Below the pieces are notes generated by a model, which did not search any database, had not been told where the DNA came from, and saw nothing but the letters and a program-made list of their open reading frames with translations. Shown in pieces: positions 8,093-15,982 of a DNA stretch of 64,000 nucleotides (position 1 is its first letter; the number at the start of each line of letters is the position of its first letter). Source of the stretch: Dyadobacter fermentans DSM 18053. Lineage in GTDB: Bacteria; Bacteroidota; Bacteroidia; Cytophagales; Spirosomataceae. Both the position numbers and the translations under genes were made by a program. The stretch is from the NCBI RefSeq assembly GCF_000023125.1, contig NC_013037.1, forward strand, positions 6,302,501-6,366,500, in the 5' to 3' direction.

Positions 8093-8740
8093 TCAGTCAA
8101 CTTTTTCAATATTGCTCGCGAATATAATCACATATCGCTTTTTTGGCTTGTCATAGAAGTATTCCATTCTTCCAATTGCGCTCCTTGACTTGGAGTACGC
8201 CCAGTAAGCTTTTCCATTGTAATCCTTTTCAGTCCGATAAAACTTACTGATGATCGAATAAATGTTTCTGTATAATCGTAATGTCTCTTTTCTAAGGCTA
8301 CGTTTTGCTATTGTTGAATTTTCTAAGCTCCATTCAAATGACATGTTTCTAATTGTGTCGATGTTTGTTTTCAAATCCTCACCCGGCCGCGAGTTTGTCA
8401 AAAAAGTGTATGTCTGTTTTACTTGGTAGCCAGCGGCGGCCTCAACCATTTCATGTCCAACTGCCTTTTTAAAGTATTTTAGGTAATCTATTTGGGGGCA
8501 CGCTCTTGGCGGTGTGACTGCTATAACCTGGCAAGGATCATGCCAGACCGTATCGGTGGTCAGTTTGTAGTATGTTAGCGTATTAGAAGGCCTGAGATAA
8601 TCTATCAATGAGTTCCACGCGACTGATTTGTTCGCCACGAATGCGAATTTATTTTCAAAATTAGCTTCGATCGATTCTTGACAATAGCTGATTGGCGAAT
8701 ACAGAATGGAAATGAGTAAAATGACTAGTTTCTTCATCAT
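8093..8740 (-). CDS. Secreted protein of unknown function
   Basis: 215 aa with a clear signal peptide (MKKLVILLISILYSPISYCQ, with cleavage expected around residues 20-22). The mature part is mixed helix/strand with two cysteines in the stretch DPCQVIAV...RACPQ, which could form a disulfide. I recognise no family. It is followed upstream (minus-strand sense) by a 405-base gap and a lipoprotein gene on the same strand; the gap argues against one tight operon. The two could be accessory cargo of the mobile element, which is inference. Confidence 0.6.
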   Translation of the reverse strand: MMKKLVILLISILYSPISYCQESIEANFENKFAFVANKSVAWNSLIDYLRPSNTLTYYKLTTDTVWHDPCQVIAVTPPRACPQIDYLKYFKKAVGHEMVEAAAGYQVKQTYTFLTNSRPGEDLKTNIDTIRNMSFEWSLENSTIAKRSLRKETLRLYRNIYSIISKFYRTEKDYNGKAYWAYSKSRSAIGRMEYFYDKPKKRYVIIFASNIEKVD

Positions 8741-9145
8741 ATTATTGTTCGATTTTTGGTTTTAAATATTTTCGCTAGTTTTCATTTTAGTATTTTTATT
8801 GTCTTAGTGGATAGCAGTTGTATCCAACGATTCGTCAGGGTCGTATAAGTTGAAAGGTCTTAACAATGATTTTTATCTCGTGCCGTGTCACAGGATTACT
8901 CTCCCAGTTACTTGTAAGAAAAAGCAAAAGCTAAATTCTAAAATAGAATGCTCTTTCTACATGCTGCTCAACCCGACTTCGTTTCTGTGTAGGGTTGTTT
9001 GTAGGAAACAACGGAAAAGAACACTGCACCTCGTATTTAGAGAAAGTGGAGACTTAATATCATTCGGCAAGTCACCTTTTTTATCTCGATGATTGTCTAG
9101 CCCCACTATTTTGCTTTATTTCGATCAGTAAAGTATGACCCTGTG
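8741..9145. other. Intergenic stretch, no gene seen
   Basis: 405 AT-rich bases between two minus-strand genes. It contains a small hairpin GTTGTTT-GTAGG-AAACAAC (8994-9012), which may end transcription of the lipoprotein gene or act on the downstream gene. An 80-codon plus-strand frame here has no protein character. Confidence 0.5.
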
Positions 9146-10288
9146 TCATTGACCCGATAGTTGCCGAATTAAATCCTTTACCTTTACAAGATTTACATAC
9201 CCAGGCGCATTAAGTCTCTGGCGACCTGTTAAATAAGTGTCAAATGACCCATAGGAGCTGCTACGTGAAACTGAGCCTGATAGATCAGTTGATCCGCCGG
9301 CTTGAGCGATACCTATCCCGAGACCACCTTTCGCTGAAAAATTAGCTGAACCATTAAATCCTTGTTCACCCTTACTGGATGCCCAAATTACTTCATATGA
9401 CATCATTAATTCTATTTCATCTGAATCCACTATTCCAGGAGTTGATACTAATGCGTTGAGCAACTCCACTCGGTCTGCGTCCGCCATTTTCACTCCGGAT
9501 GCACTGCCGAAAAATGCGGAGTAAAGAGGCGATATGACTACTCCGGCTCCGACAAACATTGAACTTTTTTTATTCATAGCTGCGGCTGCGGACGTTTTTA
9601 TGTCTGCACCAGGTACAGTGGCTGTTCCATCAATGGATGCGTTCATTAACCCTGAACAATCGAGAGTGTATCCAAAGCTGTTGTTGCTACTTTTACTAAT
9701 CCATTCGTTGATATTTATATTAGAAAATGTTGGAGCACCTATAACAATATGGGTCTCAGATTTACCATTTGTATGCTTTACATTTATGCTATGTAACACA
9801 ACTGTGAGCCCTGTCCCTTTTAAATATAGTGCTTTATCTGGCATTCCGCCTAGAAGGCTCGCTAGCTCCCTTGGCACCCATGACTTTTTTTCATCCTTAA
9901 ACTTTCGTAGTTTTTTAAGCACTTTTTCAGGAATAGGGCACGGTTGTAAATCAGGGTCAAATAATTTTGAGACAGAGTCTTTAACATTTACCAAAATGGG
10001 TGAGATAGCTATATGTTCAGGCGCTAACACACCGTTTTTGAAGTCCCCATTTGCATTCAGGCGTTTCAAACGAAATTGGATATGCTCCATACTACTGGAA
10101 CTGCTCTTTAAAGCCGCAAAATGATCCTCAATGTCGTTCAGTATTTTTAAATTGCTTGAATCCGAGCTTGAGCGAATGATGTTTTCCTGCTTTATGTTCT
10201 CATCGTTCCCAGAACAGGAATGAAATATGATGAAGATCCAAACGCAAACTGAATAGAACAAAATCTTGATGTAAAATGAGGCTTTCAT
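9146..10288 (-). CDS. Predicted lipoprotein of unknown function
   Basis: 380 aa. The N-terminus is hydrophobic (IKILFYSVCVWIFIIF) and ends in a lipobox-like HSCSG, so it is probably a lipid-anchored surface or periplasmic protein. The region after the anchor is Ser/Asn-rich and flexible. The C-terminal half is rich in Gly, Ser and Ala, with small-residue strands such as GGLGIGIAQAGG and SGSVSRSSSYGSF, reminiscent of a beta-sheet or pore-like domain, but I cannot name a family. A TGA at 9146-9148 ends the gene cleanly. Accessory gene of the mobile region by position. Confidence 0.6.
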   Translation of the reverse strand: MKASFYIKILFYSVCVWIFIIFHSCSGNDENIKQENIIRSSSDSSNLKILNDIEDHFAALKSSSSSMEHIQFRLKRLNANGDFKNGVLAPEHIAISPILVNVKDSVSKLFDPDLQPCPIPEKVLKKLRKFKDEKKSWVPRELASLLGGMPDKALYLKGTGLTVVLHSINVKHTNGKSETHIVIGAPTFSNININEWISKSSNNSFGYTLDCSGLMNASIDGTATVPGADIKTSAAAAMNKKSSMFVGAGVVISPLYSAFFGSASGVKMADADRVELLNALVSTPGIVDSDEIELMMSYEVIWASSKGEQGFNGSANFSAKGGLGIGIAQAGGSTDLSGSVSRSSSYGSFDTYLTGRQRLNAPGYVNLVKVKDLIRQLSGQ

Positions 10289-11496
10289 AGAGAGGTTTTG
10301 ATTGATTTGTATATATAAAATAGCCAGCCTAGCGACAAAAAATGCCTATTTATAAACGTAGCAAAATTGCCACTACGGCCCTTGTAAATTTTTCACTTTG
10401 TATGCTAAAAATGGGGCATAATTCCAGGGAAATAGCTTTTAATTTATTTGCCATAGGCGGCTATTTAATTTTTAAAAGAGAAAAAATAGAGATATTTTCC
10501 TTCGGAATTTATTAACATCAAATATCCAAACTGTCGCGAGTTTTCGAAGATACATATCCGACATAAAGATCTCATGGGCGTCATTTCTTAAAATTTAGCC
10601 TACAATACCAACCATATGCCACACTGATGCTTTCGTAAGGATGGTTTCTGTTAAGACACAGCTCCAAATCCCAGCGGATGCCATATCAATTTCTCGAATT
10701 TTTAGCTTCCAGGGCACATGCCAATCGTGAGGCAGCGCTTGTAGAAACAACTATGACCAATCTCCAGGGCTTACAGGCTGCTGCCTTTCGTAAGTGTAAG
10801 TCAATTCTGCACGCAATTGTCCATTGAGCTACCGCAGCATGCCTACGCTGAACTAGCCGCAATTCCCAATTCATCGTGCGTTGTATGTGGAACGAGAGGT
10901 AAACGAGATGGTCATATACATACTTTTATGTAACATGGTGTGTCAAATACGAAAGATTCTGTAGTAGTAATTTGTTGTCGAGTTTTCCGATTTTAGATGT
11001 GCATACCTTTTGTACTAAACCATCAGAATTAGTTGAAAAAATAATATCTGACGGTTACGAAAGCTAAGCTTGGTATACAAGCGATTTTCTTCACAAGGCA
11101 ACATTAGTCGAAGATTAGGTCAAACAAATGATTACATAGTATTAATTAAGAAGTCGATGACTATATCCAGCACAATCTTTTTTAGAGGCGGCTAGTGCAA
11201 TAGACTCAGCTATGAAAATATTGACTGGATTTAGGTATCAAAAACATCACACAGTTACAGAGCTTCGCTAAATCGACGTTCTGAGGCTTATGAGCCCTTT
11301 CCATCGGACAATACATTGCTTCCACGACTAGGCTTAAACCCCAGCCAACGGGGAGTAATGTTCATAATATACAAAATTGCATTTGCTTCGGTGAAATTTA
11401 TGGAACTCAAGCTAACAACGATTTCGAAAACAGGCGACATGACAAACGGTTACTTGCTCGAAAGTCAATGAGGTCTTTAACATACGGTAGATAAAA
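10289..11496. other. 1.2 kb without an intact gene; looks like decayed coding DNA
   Basis: No open frame above 62 codons. The best plus-strand fragment is 10678-10827 (49 aa, MPYQFLEF...KSILHAIVH), which has protein-like composition but no partner. Short protein-like runs in shifting frames (for example around 11000-11270) are broken by stops. I infer relics of a deleted gene or transposon but cannot identify it. The left 150 bases are AT-rich and probably hold the promoter of the lipoprotein gene. Confidence 0.45.
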
Positions 11497-12227
11497 CTAG
11501 CCGATGGGACAACATGCCGTCCCGTGGTCGTAAGCGACGGGCGGATCGTCCACCCACTCACCATCTATTTTCGTTACTTCAAGCTCTGTGGTGATCTCAC
11601 TGACAGCAAATACAACGCTAAGTGTTTGCTCTCCCAAGACGTCATCCAAAATAAAATAAGCATAAAATGGCTTATACTCTTTTTGGCCGTTAGCCTGAAA
11701 TACTTCGTTATCGTCGTACATTTTTTGTACAACTTTCTTCATATCCCGAGTAATTAGATGTGCCCTGCCTTCCCTGTCTGATTGAAAATCAGGAATATGA
11801 AGGTCATTGACAATCTTTTTCCTGCGGCCCAGATAGCTATCCTTCCCAATTTTCAAATCTCCTGTCGTTACCTCCCGTCCATCCGCCCAATAAATCTTGC
11901 TTTTAGCAGTATCATCCCGGCCTATGATCTTTTTTTCCTTATACAAAAGCCGATCGTTAAACCCTTAAATCCTCTGTCTTCCGGTTGACACATATATTGC
12001 GCGACGAGGTAATGCCCCTCTTGCGCTGATTGGATCAGTTCATTGAGCTTTACAGCATCAATAGCCACTGATTTTGTTTCATTGGTAAAATCCAATCCAC
12101 GATCTCTCAATTTGTTATGACGTTTCTTGAATTCCTTTCGATATTCATAGATTATACCAATGTCAATTTCGTCCCAATCGAGAATACCCAATTGCTTTGC
12201 TTGTGAAGATCTGATGATAAATGGCAT
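11497..12227 (-). pseudogene. Unknown protein split by a one-base frameshift
   Basis: Two overlapping frames (12227-11922, 101 aa; 11946-11497, 149 aa) appear to be one gene of about 243 aa. The second has only a TTG start. The first degenerates after EDRGFKG while the second frame reads GFNDRLLYKEKK just there, consistent with loss of one G in the AAGGG run near 11965. The total length, 731 bases, is one short of a multiple of three. No family is recognised. It lies downstream of the endonuclease and M15-like genes on the same strand, where an immunity or accessory gene would be expected; that is only positional. A sequencing error is an alternative. Confidence 0.55.
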
Positions 12228-12323
12228 AGTGACAGAAGATAGGTTGAGCAGTCAATATAATGTAAATCAATTCTCGAGAAAAACCGGTTGATAAATTCTT
12301 TCCCAAAAACCGGGTTATATCAA

Positions 12324-12758
12324 TTAGGATAACTCAAAGCCCCAATCTGCGATGTCGTCGTACTCGGACTTTGTGCATTTGACTGATATGTGAACGTGCC
12401 TATCGTGCGGGTTGCTTCCTGCATACGGCCTCCAAGCCCATGCCGCCGTTCCGCCAACAGGAGCTGAATTAACAATTCGTCTATTCCAGATAATATATTT
12501 AATCCGAGGATCTTTGTTTGTGACAAGAGATGCGACAAGAATGTTGCAGTCGCATTTACCCGCCGGGTCGTGGGTCACATCCAATGCGGTTACCACCCCT
12601 CTCTCTGTATTTTCGTCCCATACCCACGGATTATGATCCGAATTCCGGTTTCTGTGGGCCATATCGCCGATGGTCCCGTCAGAATTTTTCTTTCTCGCAG
12701 GCGCGACGGCATTAATTTGTGCCAACAATTTTTTCAGACTTTCTGCAACGCCATACAT
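12324..12758 (-). CDS. M15-like peptidase domain protein
   Basis: 144 aa. It has the zinc-ligand pattern of the M15 (VanY/L-Ala-D-Glu peptidase-like) fold: SDH (His42), LDVTHDP (Asp60) and a C-terminal HVHIS (His121/His123). In the family these cleave peptidoglycan peptides; in phage and toxin contexts the domain acts as a lysin. No signal peptide is present. The start overlaps the end of the endonuclease frame by 47 bases, so the two may have been one fused polypeptide or tightly coupled genes. Function is inferred from the motif only. Confidence 0.62.
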   Translation of the reverse strand: MYGVAESLKKLLAQINAVAPARKKNSDGTIGDMAHRNRNSDHNPWVWDENTERGVVTALDVTHDPAGKCDCNILVASLVTNKDPRIKYIIWNRRIVNSAPVGGTAAWAWRPYAGSNPHDRHVHISVKCTKSEYDDIADWGFELS

Positions 12759-13868
12759 TCCACTGCGCGCTGGGATTTACAGGGCAGTCCTGGATTAAAT
12801 TCACTCCCGCACCTCCGAATTCGTTGGCAGCCGTTTCATCTTGCGGGGTGATCTCTGTTGAAAAGGTATTTGTTGTCGATTTAAGGTCGAATGTATGCCT
12901 GAAATCTACATTCGCGGCAAGCTCAGGGAAATCGACAAATGGGTTGCGGTTTCCCTGTAATTTGTAAATAGACTGATTTCGATGGAGCTCATACAAGGTA
13001 ACGGGATTATTTTCATGCCATCGAACCAGCATCGCAACATCCTCAAATTTATATCTATTTCCAATTATCCCCGGATATCGCACTAAAAAATACAATACAG
13101 CTCTTGCCACCGCACCCTTGTTTTCGATAGGCTTAAATTTTTGCTCGTTCAAACCATTTACATTGTCCACCAGCCCACATCGCGGTTTATCGAAATCATT
13201 GGTACCATATCCTTGAAAATCATAGTATGGATAATTTTGACGAAACGCGATACAAACAAGTTCGCATGCAAACAGGTGGTGTAGGTCCCCCACCATGGGC
13301 GCATTATGCCCAAACCAACTCTGCGGAATTACATGCTCGCAATTGTAAGGGAGCTCGCGCCGTATCTGCTGCTCGAATTCGGCATTAGACATTTCGAGGC
13401 AATCAAATTGCTCGCGTTTCTTTTCCCGTAAAAAATCAATCTGCTGATCCATAGCGATTAACGCATTAGGATCAAAGGCTGTCTCTGGATGGTATACGCT
13501 GCGAAGCAAATTATCAGGATGCAGATCTACCAAAGAATAAAGGTAATTGAGGGTTTGTAGGGCAATTTATTGCGATGCGTCTTTGTCAGCAATCGAACCA
13601 GTGATCCAAAAAGATTCTGCGGCGCGGCCCAGTCGATTCCGGCGTAATATGTTCGTTTCTCAACCTCGTTCTGTACCTCATTGAAATATTCGTTTATCGA
13701 CCCCTGAGTTCCTCCGATCTACCTGTTGGCAAATAAAGATGCCGGTGAAGTCGGAGCCTTTTGCAATGAATCTACCTTCGCTTCAAGCTCTTTAATTTTG
13801 GCATTCGCTTCGAATAATATTAAACCATCCAGGGAAAATTTCCATGTATCACGCAAGGCCTTTTGAAG
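12712..13868 (-). pseudogene. Endonuclease I family protein, broken by a stop and a frameshift
   Basis: The 3' part (13533-12712) has the endonuclease I (NucM/EndA) signature CEHVIPQSWF and GDLHHLFAC, with catalytic-type His residues. It has no proper start: only TTG at 13533. Upstream, another frame carries a coiled-coil-like KIKELEAKVDSLQ, then an in-frame TAG at 13719-13721, then EYFNEVQNEVEKRTYYAGID and LVRLLTKTHRNKLPY, which continues logically into YLYSLVDLHPD in the downstream frame. One nonsense change plus one frameshift near 13540-13560 restore a protein of about 385 aa. Endonuclease I enzymes degrade DNA non-specifically. No signal peptide; a toxin or effector role with the adjacent M15-like gene is inference. 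Confidence 0.68.
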
Positions 13869-13990
13869 TCAAAAATCAACGTATTAACTTTACAAAAACA
13901 CAGAATTGCTACTTATTGATAATCAACCAGTTAAGCAAACGGTATTTATCGGGATTTTGGACGAGTCGCGCATCATGGAAGGGGATTTTA

Positions 13991-14015
13991 GAAAATCAGT
14001 ATTAAACTGATTTTC
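13991..14015. repeat. Stem-loop beside the attachment-site candidate
   Basis: GAAAATCAGT-ATTAA-ACTGATTTTC, 10-base perfect arms with a 5-base loop, 18 bases before the tRNA-like fragment. It could be a transcription terminator or part of a recombinase-binding region. Confidence 0.5.
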
Positions 14016-14033
14016 AGAACGTTAAGTGAATCA

Positions 14034-14055
14034 TTCGAATCCCTCTCTCTCTGCA
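14034..14055 (+). other. tRNA(Ser)-type 3' end fragment, candidate att site
   Basis: The 22 bases begin TTCGAATCCCTC and end TCTCTCTGCA. They match the T-loop, T-stem 3' half, acceptor 3' half and G discriminator of a serine tRNA. Upstream sequence does not form the rest of a tRNA: there is no matching T-stem 5' half or acceptor 5' half. A terminator follows as it normally would after a tRNA gene. Integrative elements that insert into tRNA genes leave just such a 3' duplicate at the far end. I therefore infer this is one end of the island lying to the left, with the intact tRNA outside the window. No integrase is in view. Confidence 0.55.
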
Positions 14056-14077
14056 ACCTATTGAAAAGTTAAAAGAA

Positions 14078-14100
14078 CCTCGCGTTAAGCGGGGTTTTTT
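14078..14100 (+). terminator. Rho-independent terminator after the tRNA fragment
   Basis: CCTCGC-GTTAA-GCGGGG stem-loop (one G-U pair) followed by six T. It sits 23 bases after the tRNA-like fragment, as a native tRNA terminator would. Confidence 0.8.
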
Positions 14101-14178
14101 GCTTTTAAAGCTGCCCTGAAATCCTAAGTAAAGAGATCAAGCAGCTAGCTTATCTTAAATATAGCAAGCCGCGAACCT

Positions 14179-14601
14179 ATGAAAGAGCAGGACATCCGTT
14201 GGGAAGAGCGCTTTGAGAACTACAAAAAAGCACTTGCAAAACTTGGCGAAGCAGTACAACTGGATTCGCAGCGCGAACTCAGCGAGCTGGAAAAGCAGGG
14301 AACTATACAGGCGTTTGAATACACCCACGAACTGGCCTGGAAGGTAATGCAAGACTTTTTCATCTAACAGGGCAATTCAGAAATCAGAGGTTCGAGGGAT
14401 GCAACCCGCCAGGCTTTCAGTGCCAACCTCATTACAGATGGTGATCATTGGATGGAAATGATCAAAAACAGAAACCTCACCAGCCACACCTACAACGAGC
14501 AAATTTCCGAAGAGATCTACAAAAATATCATTAGCGACTTCTATCCGCTTTTCGTCGCATTTGAAGAAACAATGGAGACGATCAAAGCCAAAAATAACTG
14601 A
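14179..14601 (+). pseudogene. HI0074-like nucleotidyltransferase partner (HEPN-fold antitoxin/toxin family) with in-frame stop
   Basis: The frame from ATG 14179 to TGA 14599-14601 would encode 140 aa, but codon 63 is TAA (14365-14367). Both halves match the HI0074 / nucleotidyltransferase substrate-binding family: RWEERFENYKKALAKL and EYTHELAWKVMQDFF before the stop, then GSRDATRQAF, DGDHWMEMIKNRN and TSHTYNE after it. The expected residue at the stop is probably Tyr, so a single base change explains it. The last base overlaps the MNT gene (TGATG). In MNT/HEPN pairs this protein is the partner modified or held by the nucleotidyltransferase. Here it should be non-functional unless readthrough occurs. 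Confidence 0.8.
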
Positions 14602-14915
14602 TGTACGGATTATCAGAAAAAACGATAAAGGCCATTCACGGCGTCTTCGCCAACCATCCCCCAATAGAACGCGCTATTCTATACGGATCCCGTGCAAAAG
14701 GAAATTACCGAAAAGGCTCTGATATTGATCTGGTATTGGTGGGCGCGGCGCTTGATTTGTCGCTGATATTCAAAATTGAGCTGGAACTGGATGATTTGAT
14801 GCTTCCTTATCGGATTGATTTAAGTGCCTATCATCAAATTGAGAATCGGGAGTTGGTGGAGCATATTGATCGGGCTGGGGTGGTGTTTTATGAAAGAGTC
14901 GATACATCAGCTTAA
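14601..14915 (+). CDS. MNT-type nucleotidyltransferase (HI0073-like)
   Basis: 104 aa. The minimal nucleotidyltransferase motif GSRAKGNYRKGSDIDL is complete: Gly29-Ser30 and the two metal-binding aspartates Asp41 and Asp43. Family members act as antitoxins that nucleotidylate HEPN-fold toxins, or with HI0074-type partners as two-component transferases. It overlaps its partner gene by one base. Since the partner carries a nonsense codon, this copy may be an orphan. No domain beyond the minimal fold is present. Confidence 0.85.
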   Translation: MYGLSEKTIKAIHGVFANHPPIERAILYGSRAKGNYRKGSDIDLVLVGAALDLSLIFKIELELDDLMLPYRIDLSAYHQIENRELVEHIDRAGVVFYERVDTSA

Positions 14916-14951
14916 ATTTTTCTTTAAGTGAAATTACAAACGCTCAATCGG

Positions 14952-15629
14952 TCAAAGAATAGATTTAAAAATCACATAACCGCTCCGACTTTTTGAATCT
15001 ACATTATACTCTTTAACAATATAGCCCTGGGATATCCAAGCCCTCTTTTGTCGATTAGTTTCCCAGCCTCCATTTGGCCAAAACGATGAGGGAGTTTTGA
15101 AGCAAGTATCATTTAAAGGAATATCTAATTCTGTTTCAATAAAGTTCAAATCAATTGTAATTTCAGTTTGCCAAAGTTTCTTCAACGAAGCTATGTAATA
15201 TTGCAAATTGAAATATTTATCTCCTTCGAACAATTCCGGACAAGTCTCATCATTTGCATTTTGTTTTTTAATTGAAGTAGTCTTCGAGTAGACAATTAGC
15301 TCTGATTTTTGAGATTTAACAAATTTTCCAGCTGCAAAAAGTATTCGGTCAATATGAAAGGCATAGCCATTTTCTTCTTTCAGTTTAGAACTCAACTCAT
15401 CAGACAATAGCCAATTTTTGTACTGATCTATGATAGGTTTATGCTTCTTTGTAACGCCTTTTATTGCCAAATACTCAGCTGGATCTTTTCCGTCTCTGAT
15501 CGCTCTATAAACGGAGAAAGCCCTGATAACATGCTGATCTACAATTGGCTGATTAACGGCGCCAGTTAGATATTTGCCAAACTGATAGAAAACCAGTGCA
15601 TCTTTTTGGTCCGTAAAATCATCATTCAC
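14952..15629 (-). CDS. Unknown protein at the end of the type I restriction operon
   Basis: 225 aa, soluble, mixed alpha/beta, no signal peptide. Residues 1-110 are helical (DALVFYQFGKYL, VIRAFSVYRAIRDG). The C-terminal third ends WETNRQKRAWISQGYIVKEYN, which could be a winged or beta-hairpin nucleic-acid-binding region; I cannot name a family. Its ATG overlaps the stop of the 109-aa gene (ATGA, 15626-15629), so the two are co-translated, and both follow hsdR on the same strand. A role as an accessory of the restriction system or a separate defence cassette is inference. Confidence 0.62.
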   Translation of the reverse strand: MNDDFTDQKDALVFYQFGKYLTGAVNQPIVDQHVIRAFSVYRAIRDGKDPAEYLAIKGVTKKHKPIIDQYKNWLLSDELSSKLKEENGYAFHIDRILFAAGKFVKSQKSELIVYSKTTSIKKQNANDETCPELFEGDKYFNLQYYIASLKKLWQTEITIDLNFIETELDIPLNDTCFKTPSSFWPNGGWETNRQKRAWISQGYIVKEYNVDSKSRSGYVIFKSIL

Positions 15630-15955
15630 ATACCTCTGGCTATATGCTTTATTTTCTTCAAGTCCCCGTTTTTCCAGGCCAATGCATATAGTATTCTAGC
15701 CAGCGGATCTGTCAGAGTTTTGGAAATATCACTAGCGATATTTAATTCGGAATTCAAAAATCCTAAATTAATCAGTGATCCGACATCTTCACTATCCAAC
15801 GTAAATTCAATTTTTGGATAAGTTTTTGGATCTAACTGATACTTCTTTGGAATAGCGCATTTTTCAGGAATTGACACCAATTCCTGAATTGATTTTGCCT
15901 TCTTCAAGTGGCTAAAGACCATTTCAATAAAGCTAATCTTTTCGTTCTCCGACAT
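15626..15955 (-). CDS. Unknown 109-aa protein following hsdR
   Basis: 109 aa, no signal or transmembrane segment, helical with a mid-section of charged residues. It ends LARILYALAWKNGDLKKIKHI, a stretch resembling the N-terminal motif of the next protein only in being helical. It lies 27 bases after hsdR and overlaps the next gene by 4 bases. No family recognised. The tight packing implies co-transcription with hsdR. Confidence 0.58.
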   Translation of the reverse strand: MSENEKISFIEMVFSHLKKAKSIQELVSIPEKCAIPKKYQLDPKTYPKIEFTLDSEDVGSLINLGFLNSELNIASDISKTLTDPLARILYALAWKNGDLKKIKHIARGM

Positions 15956-15982
15956 TTTACTTTCTTTTTTTGATTCTAACTC

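Noticed and set aside
13960..14055. Complete tRNA(Ser) gene
   Set aside because: Only the last 22 bases match a tRNA; there is no 5' acceptor strand, D-arm or matching T-stem half upstream.
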